Source: Saccharomonospora azurea NA-128
Lineage (GTDB): Bacteria > Actinomycetota > Actinomycetes > Mycobacteriales > Pseudonocardiaceae
Reading direction: 5' to 3'
Length of the DNA stretch: 64,000 bases
NCBI RefSeq assembly: GCF_000231055.2
Contig: NZ_CM001466.1
Location: 2,750,643-2,814,642, forward strand
Position numbers and translations under genes: made by a program. The notes under the pieces were generated by a model. The model was not told where the DNA came from. It ran no database searches and was given only the letters and a program-made list of their open reading frames with translations. Below, piece after piece: positions 16,569-25,279 of the stretch. Positions within the stretch are counted from its first letter, which is position 1, and the number at the start of each line of letters is the position of its first letter.

Positions 16569-17165
16569 GTGATCGAAGTCCGGCCCGGCGGGCGCCGTCG
16601 GATCGACCGTGTGCTGGCCGACGACTACGCGCGCGACCTCGGCGGCCTTCCGATGTCGACGTTGCGGGAACGGCGCAACGAGGCGGCCCAGGAAGAGACC
16701 GACCTGTCCTACCTCCGGCGACTGCTCCACGCCCGCATCGACATCGTGAAGGCGGAGCAGCAGCGGCGCGCATCCGGAGGCCAGACCCGCGTGGTGGATC
16801 AGCTCACCGCGATCCTCGCCGACAACGCGCTGGGCCCGGCCACCGGATCGGGCCGCTACCAGAAGTTGGAGCCGTCGCGCGCGGGTGAGTACCGGCGCAG
16901 CGCGGAGGCCCTCGTCGGGGACGCCGACCTGTCCGACGTCACGTCGCTGTCGGACGACAGACTCGCCGAGGCCCTCGCGAGCTACCGGGAGCAGGAGAGG
17001 TCGGTCTCCCAACGTCGGCGCGAGGTGCAGAACGTCGTCGACGCGTTCAACGCCGAGATAGCACGCCGGTACGCGCAGGGCGCCGCGTCGGTCGACGAAC
17101 TACTGGACAGCGAACGCCGTCAGGGCCCGCCCGGCGGCGAGCGGACCGAGAACGGACACACATGA
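16569..17165 (+). CDS. RsiG-like (AmfC family) c-di-GMP-type anti-sigma factor
   Basis: The 198-residue product begins VIEVRPGGRRRIDRVL and is mainly helical. It carries two copies of the E-x3-S-x2-R-x3-Q-x3-D motif that in Streptomyces RsiG binds a c-di-GMP dimer and holds sigma WhiG inactive. Copy one is ETDLSYLRRLLHARID, with His where Q is expected; copy two is ERSVSQRRREVQNVVD, which matches fully. GTG 16569 is chosen because the family begins with V/M-IEVRPGG; GTG 16509 would overlap ygfZ. A role in sporulation or aerial growth control is inferred from the family. The stop overlaps the asparaginase ATG. Confidence 0.72.
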   Translation: MIEVRPGGRRRIDRVLADDYARDLGGLPMSTLRERRNEAAQEETDLSYLRRLLHARIDIVKAEQQRRASGGQTRVVDQLTAILADNALGPATGSGRYQKLEPSRAGEYRRSAEALVGDADLSDVTSLSDDRLAEALASYREQERSVSQRRREVQNVVDAFNAEIARRYAQGAASVDELLDSERRQGPPGGERTENGHT

Positions 17166-18100
17166 GTTTCGCAACGGAGAACCCGGTGCTGGTCGAGGTG
17201 GCCCGCTCGGGGTTCGTGGAGAGCGTGCACCGGGGTGCCGTGGTCGTTTTGGCACCCGACGGCACGGTCCGTGCCGCGTTGGGCGAGATCGACACCCCGG
17301 TCTTCCCTCGCTCGACGAACAAGCCGTTCCAGGCGCTCGGCATGCTGAACGCCGGTCTGGAGATCGCCGACAGCGATCTCGCGCTCGTGTGCGCGTCCCA
17401 CGCGGGTGAGCCCGGCCATGTCGACCGCGCCCTGGCCGTCCTGGCGGCCGCGGGGCTCGACGAGGACGACCTGCACTGTCCACCCGACCCGCGCAGGGCG
17501 GCGATGAACTGCTCGGGCAAGCACGCCGGGATGCTCACCACGTGCGTGCAGCGAGGGTGGCCCACCGCCACCTACACCCATCCCGACCACCCGCTGCAGC
17601 GCGCCATCGCCGACACGGTGATCGAGCTCACGGGAGAGAAGATCGCCGCGGTGGGCGTCGACGGCTGCGGCGCACCGCTGTTCGCGTTCTCGCTCACGGG
17701 CCTCGCCAGGGCGTTCTCCGCCGCGTCGCGCACGCGGGCGGGCGAGGTGATGCGCACGCATCCGTGGCTGGTCGCGGGCACCGGCCGGGAGGACACGCTG
17801 CTGATGCTGGCCGTGCCCGGTCTGCTGTGCAAGGCAGGCGCCGAGGGCGTGCACGCGATGACCCTGCCCGACGGCACCACGGTGGCCGTCAAGGTCGACG
17901 ACGGCGCCTCGCGCGCCCGGGGACCGATCCTGGTCGCGGCGCTGCGGGCGCTCGGCGCCCTGCCGGACAATCCGGCCGCGCGGGCCGTCGTCGACGGTCT
18001 CGGGCGTGGTGCCGGGCTCGTGCTGGGCGGTGGCCGGGAGGTCGGCGAGCTGCGCGTGCCCGCCACGGTCGAGGCCGAGCTGGCCCGCAGGCTCGCCTGA
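17162..18100 (+). CDS. L-asparaginase, type II/Rhizobium-like (PF06089)
   Basis: This 312-residue protein belongs to the asparaginase II family first described in Rhizobium, which is structurally distinct from the bacterial periplasmic asparaginases. Visible signatures are RSTNKPFQALGML, CASHAGEPGHVDR, PRRAAMNCSGKHAGML, GVDGCGAPLFAF and KVDDGASRARGPI, including the Ser-Lys-type nucleophile region and conserved cysteines. ATG 17162 overlaps the RsiG-like stop. It hydrolyses asparagine to aspartate and ammonia. It converges with the next gene with a 3-nt gap. Confidence 0.88.
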   Translation: MSFATENPVLVEVARSGFVESVHRGAVVVLAPDGTVRAALGEIDTPVFPRSTNKPFQALGMLNAGLEIADSDLALVCASHAGEPGHVDRALAVLAAAGLDEDDLHCPPDPRRAAMNCSGKHAGMLTTCVQRGWPTATYTHPDHPLQRAIADTVIELTGEKIAAVGVDGCGAPLFAFSLTGLARAFSAASRTRAGEVMRTHPWLVAGTGREDTLLMLAVPGLLCKAGAEGVHAMTLPDGTTVAVKVDDGASRARGPILVAALRALGALPDNPAARAVVDGLGRGAGLVLGGGREVGELRVPATVEAELARRLA

Positions 18101-18103
18101 GCC

Positions 18104-19012
18104 CTAGTTGAACCGCTCGCGCGACGCCAGCTCGCCCCAGTAGTCGCGCAGATTCTCGAACGCCTCGGCGACCTCCTCGACGGACTCTCTGCGCAGTGCG
18201 TCCAGGATCGTGTGCACCTCGTCGGCACTCGTGTCGGTGGCGAGCACCGGGTCCTCGATCAACTGGACCAGTCCGCCGTAGTCGAGTTCCACCGCGGAGT
18301 GCGGGTGGAAGCTCGACAACCATCGACTGGTCTCGCTGAGGATCCGGGTCGGTCCCGCGTCCTCCCCGAGCGCTTTCCGAACCAGCTCCTCGGCCTCGGT
18401 GATGCGGTCCATCGCATCGGCCATGGCGACCCGCCACGACACCTCGCGGATGGGGTCCGACGGTCCGGTGCCCAGCACGATCCGCCGCTCGTCGGGGTCG
18501 ACGATGGTGAACCACGGCAGCGGCACGGTCCAGTTGGTCGACAACACGTGCATGGTCGACCCGTACAGGTCGCGCAACGCCGCGCTCGACCGGCTCTTCA
18601 CCGCCTCCGGGGTGAGCCCCTTCGCGTCGAGCACCGCCGCCTGCAACGCGGGGGGTGCGTCGTCGAGGAAGCTCGACAGCGCGGCGGCGGAACGCACCCT
18701 GATCTCCAGCGGGCAGACGAGCGGCTCGGAGGCCAGCTCGACGGTGTCGTCGCTGATGGGCACCTCGCCCGGCTCGATCACGAGGACGTCGGTGCGCAGA
18801 CTCGCGCCCGCCCGCCCGTCGGGCGTCTCACCGGGAAGCGTCTGGGTCGCCGAGACCTGTGATCTAAGCCATAGCCACTGCTCGCGGGCGATCGCCTCGT
18901 TCGGCGTCATCTCGGAGCGCTCGACCGCCGCGAGCAGCGCGTCGTCCGGCGGATCGCCGAAGGACGACAGCGGTTCGTACACCCTCAGGTAGGCCGCGAA
19001 CGGTCGAAGCAC
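18104..19012 (-). CDS. Conserved actinobacterial protein of unknown function
   Basis: The 302-residue product starts at GTG 19012 (VLRPFAAYLRVYEPLSSFG), the form I recall for a family of uncharacterised proteins in Pseudonocardiaceae. It is soluble, acidic and rich in helices, with a Trp-rich patch (AREQWLWLRSQV) and a segment PLPWFTIVDPDERRI. No catalytic motif is recognisable. A much longer frame upstream to 19345 is rejected because it runs through the promoter of the next gene and has shadow-like composition. No neighbour suggests a role. Confidence 0.75.
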   Translation of the reverse strand: MLRPFAAYLRVYEPLSSFGDPPDDALLAAVERSEMTPNEAIAREQWLWLRSQVSATQTLPGETPDGRAGASLRTDVLVIEPGEVPISDDTVELASEPLVCPLEIRVRSAAALSSFLDDAPPALQAAVLDAKGLTPEAVKSRSSAALRDLYGSTMHVLSTNWTVPLPWFTIVDPDERRIVLGTGPSDPIREVSWRVAMADAMDRITEAEELVRKALGEDAGPTRILSETSRWLSSFHPHSAVELDYGGLVQLIEDPVLATDTSADEVHTILDALRRESVEEVAEAFENLRDYWGELASRERFN

Positions 19013-19220
19013 CCGTGAATCGTGACACGACTCGCCCACTCGCCGGGCACCGGCTGGGCCGTAGACCACAGGACGGGAGATACTGTCAGCGGTCGCACAC
19101 CGTGCCACGTCGCATAAGCACCCGAAGGCACGGTACGGTGTGGTTAGGAAAAGTAGTCGAGACGACGCGGGGCCGCCGATTTCCCCCGGCCGCCCCGCCC
19201 CTGTGCAAGGGGGTCGAGCC

Positions 19221-19409
19221 ATGGGGCGCGGCCGAGCTAAGGCCAAGCAGACAAAAGTGGCCCGGGAGCTCAAGTACAGCGTTCCCACCACGGACTTCGA
19301 TGCACTGCAGCGAGAGCTGTCGGGTAAGTCGTCCAACGACGACACCCGCGAGGACGAGGATCGGTACGAGGACCCGTACGACGACGGGTACGACGAGTAC
19401 CGCCGCTGA
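19221..19409 (+). CDS. DUF3073 small acidic-tail protein
   Basis: This 62-residue protein starts MGRGRAKAKQTKVARELKYS, the invariant beginning of DUF3073, and ends in a run of Asp/Glu/Tyr/Arg. ATG 19221 is preceded by an AAGGGGG ribosome site. It corresponds to Rv0810c, next to purM in mycobacteria. The basic head and acidic tail suggest an RNA- or protein-binding role, but no function is established. Confidence 0.9.
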   Translation: MGRGRAKAKQTKVARELKYSVPTTDFDALQRELSGKSSNDDTREDEDRYEDPYDDGYDEYRR

Positions 19410-19420
19410 TCCGACGTCGG

Positions 19421-19459
19421 CGCGAGGGTGGATGCGGGTGACTCGAATCCACCCTCGCG
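19421..19459 (+). terminator. Intrinsic terminator after DUF3073
   Basis: CGCGAGGGTGGAT (19421-19433) pairs with ATCCACCCTCGCG (19447-19459), a perfect 13-bp stem with a 13-nt loop, 11 nt after the stop. Confidence 0.75.
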
Positions 19460-19492
19460 TCAGCGTGTGCTCGGCATCGAACTTCAGTGGTC

Positions 19493-19534
19493 GGCGTTCA
19501 CCGGCGTGCGCAGCAGCAGGCGCCGGTGAACGCC
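19493..19534 (+). terminator. Second hairpin between DUF3073 and the oxidoreductase gene
   Basis: GGCGTTCACCGGCG (19493-19506) and CGCCGGTGAACGCC (19521-19534) form a perfect 14-bp stem with a 14-nt loop. It could back up the first terminator or be an operator for the gene that starts at 19573; it ends 27 nt before that gene's TAGGCT -10 box. Confidence 0.5.
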
Positions 19535-19572
19535 GGGCCAGTGGTGCCGTCCCGGTGTTCTAGGCTGTGGCT

Positions 19573-20484
19573 GTGGACACCGTGGAGCCAGTGAACTCGC
19601 AGCTGAGAGTCGGCCTCGTCGGTGCCGGTTCGTGGGCGCGCAGGGTGCACGCACCCGGTGTCGCCGATCATCCCGCCACCACGTTGAGTGCCGTCTGGAC
19701 TCGCAGGCCCGAGGTCGCCGCCGCGTTGGCGGACGAGTACGACGCGACGGCGTGTGACACCTTCGACGAGCTGCTCGACTCGGTCGACGCCGTCGCCTTC
19801 GCCGTGCCTCCCACCGTGCAGGGTGACCTCGCCGTCACCGCCGCGGAGGCGGGCAAGCACCTTATCCTCGAGAAGCCCCTCGCCGCGGACGTGGCGCAGG
19901 CCGAGCGCATCGCCCGCGCCGTGTCCGAGAGCGACGTCGTCGCCCTCATGGTCCTGACACTGCGCTACACCATGCGCACCCGCGACTGGCTGGCCGGGAT
20001 CGCCGAGACCGGCGGCTGGACCGGCGCCAGTGCCCGCTGGCTGTCGGGCGCGCTGCTCGGCGACCAGTACGGCAAGGCCGCCTGGCGCCACGAGATCGGC
20101 TCACTCGGCGACATCGGTCCGCACGTGCTCGACCTGGTCGACGCCGCTCTCGGCCCGATCACCGACGTGGTCTCCGCCCGCCGGAACGCCGGTGATCTGT
20201 GGCACATCCTGCTTGAGCACGACGGTGGAGCGACCAGCTCGGTCGCACTCGCGTCACGGCTGCCCGTCCGACCCACGGCCGTGGAGTTCGCGGTCTACGG
20301 CGAGCACGGCCTGCGCGTCCTGGGCCGGGAGCACAACGGCGGGCCGGAGTCGTTCACCGCGCTGCTCGACGACTTCGCCGCGATGGTCGACTCCGGAATG
20401 CGGGAACACCCCTGCGACGTGCACAGGGGTGTTCACCTGCAGCGGGTGCTCGAACTGTGTCGAGCCCGCGCCGCCCTCGACTGA
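19573..20484 (+). CDS. Gfo/Idh/MocA family NAD(P)-dependent oxidoreductase
   Basis: The 303-residue protein has an N-terminal Rossmann fold (GLVGAGSWARRVHAPG near residue 12) and the family dinucleotide/active-site signature HLILEKPLAADVAQAE near 95. The C-terminal alpha/beta domain contains GSLGDIGPHVLDLVDAALG, with the conserved Asp/His. Members oxidise or reduce sugars, inositols and related compounds; the substrate is not predictable. GTG 19573 is preferred because TAGGCT (19561-19566) lies exactly 6 nt before it; GTG 19567 would leave no spacing. It converges with tctA (3-nt gap). Confidence 0.85.
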   Translation: MDTVEPVNSQLRVGLVGAGSWARRVHAPGVADHPATTLSAVWTRRPEVAAALADEYDATACDTFDELLDSVDAVAFAVPPTVQGDLAVTAAEAGKHLILEKPLAADVAQAERIARAVSESDVVALMVLTLRYTMRTRDWLAGIAETGGWTGASARWLSGALLGDQYGKAAWRHEIGSLGDIGPHVLDLVDAALGPITDVVSARRNAGDLWHILLEHDGGATSSVALASRLPVRPTAVEFAVYGEHGLRVLGREHNGGPESFTALLDDFAAMVDSGMREHPCDVHRGVHLQRVLELCRARAALD

Positions 20485-20487
20485 CCA

Positions 20488-22011
20488 TCACGTCGAAGAC
20501 GAGCCGGCCTTCTCGCGGTCGCGTCCGGTCGGCAGCAGCCGGCGCAGCAGCGGCCACGCGAGGATCAGCGTCACCACCACGTAGACCGTCACGGCCATGG
20601 GCGAGTTGACGAGCCCGATCAGGTCGCCGTTGCTGATCTGCAGCGCTCGGCGCATCTGCAGTTCGGCTGCCGGGCCAAGGATCACACCGATGATCGCGGG
20701 CAGCACGGGAAGCCCGAACCGCCGCATCACGAAGCCGATCACTCCGATCGCGAACAGCAGCACCAGGTCGATCGCCTGGCCGCCGACGGAATACGCGCCG
20801 ACCGCGGCGAAGAACAGGATCCCCGCGTACAGGTACGGCCGCGGGATCCGCAGCAGCTTCGCCCACACCGGCGCGAGGGGGAGGTTGATCACCAACAGCA
20901 GCACGAGCCCCACGAAGAGGCTGGCGACCAGCGCCCACACGAGCTCCGACTCGTGGTCGAACAGCAGCGGCCCGGGCTGGATGCCGTACTGCTGGAACGC
21001 CGCCAGCATCACCGCGGTGACGGCCGTGGTGGGCAGTCCGAGGGTGAGCATCGTGGTCAACGTGCCCGCCGCCGACGCGCTCGCGGTGGACTCCGGTCCG
21101 GCCACGCCCTCGATGGCGCCCTTGCCGAACTCGTCCTTGCGCTTGGCCAGGCGCCGCTCGGTGACGTACGACAGGAAGGTCGGGATCTCCGCCCCGCCTG
21201 CCGGGATCGCCCCGAACGGGAAGCCGATCACCGGACCGCGCAGCCACGGCTTCCAGGTGCGTCGGACGTCGTCCTTGCCGAGCCACGGCTGACCGGTGGT
21301 CAGCGGCTTCTCCGGCTTCTGACGCAGGTGCGCCGCCACCCACAGGGCCTCACCCACGGCGAAGAGACCGACCGCGACGATCACCACGTCGACGCCGTCG
21401 GACAGGTGCAGCGACCCGAACGTCAACCGGGCCTGCCCGGTCATCTGGTCGAGGCCGATGAGCCCGATGGACAACCCGATCAGCAACGACGCGAAGCCGC
21501 GTACCCGCGACTTCCCGAGCACCGAGGTCACCGCGACGAAGGCGAGCACCATCACCGCGAAGTAGTCCGGCGCACCGATGTCCACCGCCAACGACGCCAC
21601 GATCGGCGCCAGCAGCACCAGCGCGACGGTGCCGATCAAGCCGCCGATGAAGTTGCCGATCGCCGCCGCGGCCAGCGCCTGCGGCGCCTTACCGCGCCTG
21701 GCCAGCGGATACCCCTCGATCGCGGTCACCACGGACGCGCTCTCGCCCGGCGTGTTCAGCAGAATCGACGTGGTGGAGCCGCCGAACATGCCGCCGTAGT
21801 AGATGCCCGCGAACATGATGAACGCCGCCGTCGGGTCCAGTCCGTAGGTCACGGGCAGCAGAAGGGCGACCGCCATCGCGGGCCCGATGCCCGGCAGCAC
21901 CCCGATGGCCGTGCCGAGCACCACGCCCAGCGCGGCGAACAGCAGGTTGGTCGGAGTGAGCGCGGTGCCGAAGCCGTCGATCAGGTTCGACAGTGACGCT
22001 GTGACGTCCAT
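20488..22011 (-). CDS. tctA: Tripartite tricarboxylate transporter large permease TctA
   Basis: TctA is the 12-helix channel subunit of tripartite tricarboxylate transporters (secondary uptake, ion-gradient driven). The 507-residue product shows the family blocks [40 protein letters not shown] and [20 protein letters not shown] at the N-terminus, and [20 protein letters not shown] in the middle repeat. It is the last gene of tctC-tctB-tctA, 3 nt after tctB. The substrate is probably citrate or another carboxylate; the adjacent CitA/CitB-type sensor supports this. Confidence 0.93.
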   Translation of the reverse strand: MDVTASLSNLIDGFGTALTPTNLLFAALGVVLGTAIGVLPGIGPAMAVALLLPVTYGLDPTAAFIMFAGIYYGGMFGGSTTSILLNTPGESASVVTAIEGYPLARRGKAPQALAAAAIGNFIGGLIGTVALVLLAPIVASLAVDIGAPDYFAVMVLAFVAVTSVLGKSRVRGFASLLIGLSIGLIGLDQMTGQARLTFGSLHLSDGVDVVIVAVGLFAVGEALWVAAHLRQKPEKPLTTGQPWLGKDDVRRTWKPWLRGPVIGFPFGAIPAGGAEIPTFLSYVTERRLAKRKDEFGKGAIEGVAGPESTASASAAGTLTTMLTLGLPTTAVTAVMLAAFQQYGIQPGPLLFDHESELVWALVASLFVGLVLLLVINLPLAPVWAKLLRIPRPYLYAGILFFAAVGAYSVGGQAIDLVLLFAIGVIGFVMRRFGLPVLPAIIGVILGPAAELQMRRALQISNGDLIGLVNSPMAVTVYVVVTLILAWPLLRRLLPTGRDREKAGSSST

Positions 22012-22014
22012 CGA

Positions 22015-22569
22015 CTACAGCACCTCCATCAGGGGGCCACCGGGCAGGGACACGCCCAGCAGCTCGTTGAACACGAACCACGTCGTCACCGACAGCACCG
22101 CGGCGATCAACGGATCGCGCACCGTGTTGCGACTGCCCAGCGCGTAGGCGGTGCCCCAGAACATGAGCGCCGACGACAGCGGGAACCCGACCACGTCGAT
22201 CAGTGCGGCGTTGGCGAGGAACGCGCCGGAGAGGATGAGCACCGTCCTGCGGTCGGGCGGTGTCGACAAGTCGATGTCCTCGCCGCCTTCGGCCTCACCG
22301 CGACCACCGCGGAGCACGTCCCTCGCCAGGAGCGCGGAGACCAGCAGCAGCAGGCTGCCCACCACGACGGGCACCGCCTTCGGGCCCAGCGGACCGCGCT
22401 GCGTGAAGTCGGTGGGCAGGCTCATCGCATCGACGATCACCAGCACACCGAGCGCGAACAGGAAGGCACACAGCCCCAGCTCGCCCCGGCCCTGCCACCA
22501 ACGGCGCGGTGACCGCTCGCCCGACTCGTCACCGGAGTCGTCGGTGGTGTTCACGGCAGGTGCACTCAT
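22015..22569 (-). CDS. tctB: Tripartite tricarboxylate transporter small permease TctB
   Basis: TctB is the poorly conserved four-helix subunit that pairs with TctA. The 184-residue product has a hydrophilic N-terminus of about 30 residues, then four membrane segments, with a charged cytoplasmic loop (RDVLRGGRGEAEGGEDIDLS) between the second and third. The C-terminus FVFNELLGVSLPGGPLMEVL is typical of the family. ATG 22569 overlaps the tctC stop (ATGA). Confidence 0.88.
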   Translation of the reverse strand: MSAPAVNTTDDSGDESGERSPRRWWQGRGELGLCAFLFALGVLVIVDAMSLPTDFTQRGPLGPKAVPVVVGSLLLLVSALLARDVLRGGRGEAEGGEDIDLSTPPDRRTVLILSGAFLANAALIDVVGFPLSSALMFWGTAYALGSRNTVRDPLIAAVLSVTTWFVFNELLGVSLPGGPLMEVL

Positions 22570-23552
22570 GCCAGCCCCAACTCCTTCAGCACCGAGGCGA
22601 CGCGCTCGTTCTCGTCCGCGAGGAACTCGGCGAACTCCTCGCCGGTGGAGAACGCGTCGCTCCAGCCGTTGACCCGCAGCGCCTCCCGCCACTGGTCCGT
22701 TCCGTGCATCGCGGTGAACAGGTCGACCAGCTTCTGCCGGTCGGTATCGGACAGTCCCGGGGGCGCCACGACGCCGCGCCAGTTCGTGAAACTGACGTCC
22801 ACCCCGGACTCCTGCAGCGTGGGGGCGTCGATGCCGGGCACTCGCTCCGGGCTCGTCACCGCCAGCGCCCTCAGCTCACCCGCCTCGATCTGGTCGCGGG
22901 TCTCACCGACCCCCGACACCCCGAACGCGATCTTTCCGCCGAGCACCGACGCCATCAGCTCGCCGCCGCCGTCGAACGGCACGTAGTTGACCTTCCTCGG
23001 GTCGAGCCCGATGGCCTTGGCCGTGAGCATCGGAGCCAGGTGGTCGGGCCCGCCGGGCGACGAGCCGCCTCCCACGGGCATGCCGCTCGGGTCGGCCTTC
23101 CACGCGCCCAGCAGGTCGTGGATGTCCTCGTACGGCGAGTCCTTGCCGACCACGATGATGTCGGCTTCCTCGGTGAGCTTCGCGATGGGCGTCGTGTCCT
23201 GCAGCGTCGACGGCGACGAGTTCGTGTACACCGACCCGACCACGCCGAGCCCCATCGACATCGCGAGCCGGCCGTTGCCGCGTTCGCCGACGAGCCGGCC
23301 CAACGCGACCGTGCCGCCCGCGCCGGGCAGGTTGAACACCTCGGTCGGCCCGTTGAGGTCGTTGTCCTCCAGCACCTTCACCGCGGTGCGGGCCGTGATG
23401 TCGTAGCCACCGCCGGGCGTGTTCGGCACCATCACCCGCAGGCCGCGGATGCGCGAGTCCGCCTCGTCACCTCCGGTCGAGACGAGCGGAGGCACGAGCA
23501 GGATAAGCAGTGCCGCGCCGAGCACCGCGAGCCACGTCTTCGGTTGGCGCAA
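22566..23552 (-). CDS. tctC: Tripartite tricarboxylate transporter substrate-binding protein TctC
   Basis: TctC is the extracytoplasmic binding protein that delivers carboxylates to TctAB. The 328-residue precursor has an N-terminal hydrophobic signal/anchor (WLAVLGAALLILLVPPLV) without a lipobox Cys. The mature part has the Bug/TctC fold: RVMVPNTPGGGYDITART, GAGGTVALGRLV, then VGGGSSPGGPDHL, which together form the carboxylate pocket. TTG 23552 is used as start, with GAGGTGAG just upstream. It is the first gene of the operon, divergent from the histidine kinase across 143 nt. Confidence 0.92.
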   Translation of the reverse strand: MRQPKTWLAVLGAALLILLVPPLVSTGGDEADSRIRGLRVMVPNTPGGGYDITARTAVKVLEDNDLNGPTEVFNLPGAGGTVALGRLVGERGNGRLAMSMGLGVVGSVYTNSSPSTLQDTTPIAKLTEEADIIVVGKDSPYEDIHDLLGAWKADPSGMPVGGGSSPGGPDHLAPMLTAKAIGLDPRKVNYVPFDGGGELMASVLGGKIAFGVSGVGETRDQIEAGELRALAVTSPERVPGIDAPTLQESGVDVSFTNWRGVVAPPGLSDTDRQKLVDLFTAMHGTDQWREALRVNGWSDAFSTGEEFAEFLADENERVASVLKELGLA

Positions 23553-23695
23553 TTCTCACCTCACTGTGAGGGCTGTTCTGTCAGCGCGTCATCGTGCACG
23601 AGCGGCCCCCACGCCGTCGCGGTTGCGCACGTAACGCTCGTTGTGGTCGTTGTGGTCACCCGCTGACCGGCCGTTTCCGGTGTCATAGTGGCCCG

Positions 23696-25279
23696 GTGGG
23701 TAGCAAGGGATCCCTGGCCAGACAGCTTCTGGGCTGGCACCTGTCACTCGTGTTCGCGCTGCTCGGCTGCGTCACCGTGTACTCGGTGATCCAGTCGAAC
23801 CACAACTTCGTCGAGGACGAGGGACGGTCGCTGTTGTCCGTCGCCGAGAGTGTGGCCGCCACCCCCGGCGTGGGCGAGAGTCTCGCCGACCCCGTGAACC
23901 ACGACCCGCTGCCGATCTTCGCCGAGAGTGCCCGGAGCCTCTCCGGCGCCGACTTCGTGATCATCGCTCAGGCCGACCGCACCGTGCTCACCTCGCCCGA
24001 TCCCTCGCAGCTGCGCACGGCACTGCCCATCGGCGACAGCACGGTGACGAGCGGCCGCTCCTGGGTCGGCGAGGTGGACGACTCCCTCGTGGCCCACGTG
24101 CCCGTCATGGACGAGGACGGCCGGATGAGCGGGATCGTCGCCGCGGGCAAGGCCACACCCGGCTTCTTCGAGGGCATCACCAACCGTCCCGCCGACGCAC
24201 TCGCCCTCCTCGGCATGGCGCTCGTGCTGGGCGTCACCGGATCGCTGCTGCTCGCGTGGCGGGTGAAACGACAGACCCTCGGACTCGAACCCCGCGAGAT
24301 CACCGGACTCGTCGAACACCGAGACGCCTTGCTGCACGGCATCAAGGAAGGCGTCGTGGGGCTCGACCAGCAACACCGGATCACGCTGGTCAACGACCAC
24401 GCCAAGGAGCTCCTCGCACTGCCCGACGACTGCGTCGGCGTCGCGGTGGACGACCTCGACGTCAACGGGCGCCTCCGGGACGTCCTCACCGGACAGACGG
24501 ACGGGGCCGACCAGATCGTGTTGCGCGCCGGGCACGTGCTGGTGCTCAACCGCATGCCCGTGTCCCGCGACGGCCGCCGGCTCGGCGCGGTGGTGACCCT
24601 GCGCGACCGCACCGAACTCGTGACGCTGCGGGAGGAACTGGCCACCAGCTCCCGCACCACCGACACACTGCGCGCGCAGGCACACGAGTTCTCCAACCGC
24701 CTCCACACCATCGCCGGACTCATCGAACTCGGCGAGTACGACGAGGTGCGCCAGTACGTCGACCTCGTGCGCCGAGAACACGAGGAGTGGCACGACCAGG
24801 TCAGCGCCCGCATCGGCGACACCGCCGTTGCCGCCCTGCTCATCGCCAAGGCGAGCCTCGCGGCCGAACAAGGCACCGGCCTGCGACTCACCGACGAGAG
24901 CAGCCTCGGCGACACCGACGAACGCCTCTCGGCCGACCTCGTGACCGTGGTCGGCAACCTCGTCGACAACGCCCTCGACGCCGTCCGCGGCGCTCCCGAC
25001 GCGTGGGTCGAGGTCGACGTGCGCGACCACGACGACGCCGTGACGGTGGTGGTGCGCGACTCCGGGCCCGGCGTGGCACCCGAAATCGCCACCGAGGTGT
25101 TCGCGCACGGCTTCACCACGAAAGCGGCCGAACACGGAGGGCAACGCGGCCTCGGACTCGCGCTCACACGGCAGGCGTGCCGCCGCCGAGGCGGGCGGGT
25201 CGAACTGCGCAACGACGGTGGTGCGGTGTTCACAGCGGTCTTGCCCTACGCCCCGTCGGCGGCGATGGTGTCACGGTGA
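23696..25279 (+). CDS. CitA/DcuS-type sensor histidine kinase
   Basis: The 527-residue kinase belongs to the family that senses extracellular carboxylates. It has membrane helix 1 (about 11-31), an extracytoplasmic PAS-like sensor (about 40-165), helix 2 (about 170-190), and a cytoplasmic PAS (ALLHGIKEGVVGLDQQHRI). The SpoOB-type dimerisation helix carries the phospho-His in AQAHEFSNRLHTIAGLIELG. The ATPase has GNLVDNALDAV, RDSGPGV and GQRGLGLALTRQ. GTG 23696 is preceded by CATAGT 6 nt upstream, so a leaderless mRNA is likely. The stop overlaps the response regulator start (GTGA). Divergence from tctCBA suggests it controls that transporter. Confidence 0.9.
   Translation: MGSKGSLARQLLGWHLSLVFALLGCVTVYSVIQSNHNFVEDEGRSLLSVAESVAATPGVGESLADPVNHDPLPIFAESARSLSGADFVIIAQADRTVLTSPDPSQLRTALPIGDSTVTSGRSWVGEVDDSLVAHVPVMDEDGRMSGIVAAGKATPGFFEGITNRPADALALLGMALVLGVTGSLLLAWRVKRQTLGLEPREITGLVEHRDALLHGIKEGVVGLDQQHRITLVNDHAKELLALPDDCVGVAVDDLDVNGRLRDVLTGQTDGADQIVLRAGHVLVLNRMPVSRDGRRLGAVVTLRDRTELVTLREELATSSRTTDTLRAQAHEFSNRLHTIAGLIELGEYDEVRQYVDLVRREHEEWHDQVSARIGDTAVAALLIAKASLAAEQGTGLRLTDESSLGDTDERLSADLVTVVGNLVDNALDAVRGAPDAWVEVDVRDHDDAVTVVVRDSGPGVAPEIATEVFAHGFTTKAAEHGGQRGLGLALTRQACRRRGGRVELRNDGGAVFTAVLPYAPSAAMVSR

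Noticed and set aside
19013-19345. N-terminal extension of the unknown gene that starts at 19012
   Set aside because: It would overlap the promoter and start of the DUF3073 gene on the other strand and has no family-like sequence; GTG 19012 gives the conserved start.
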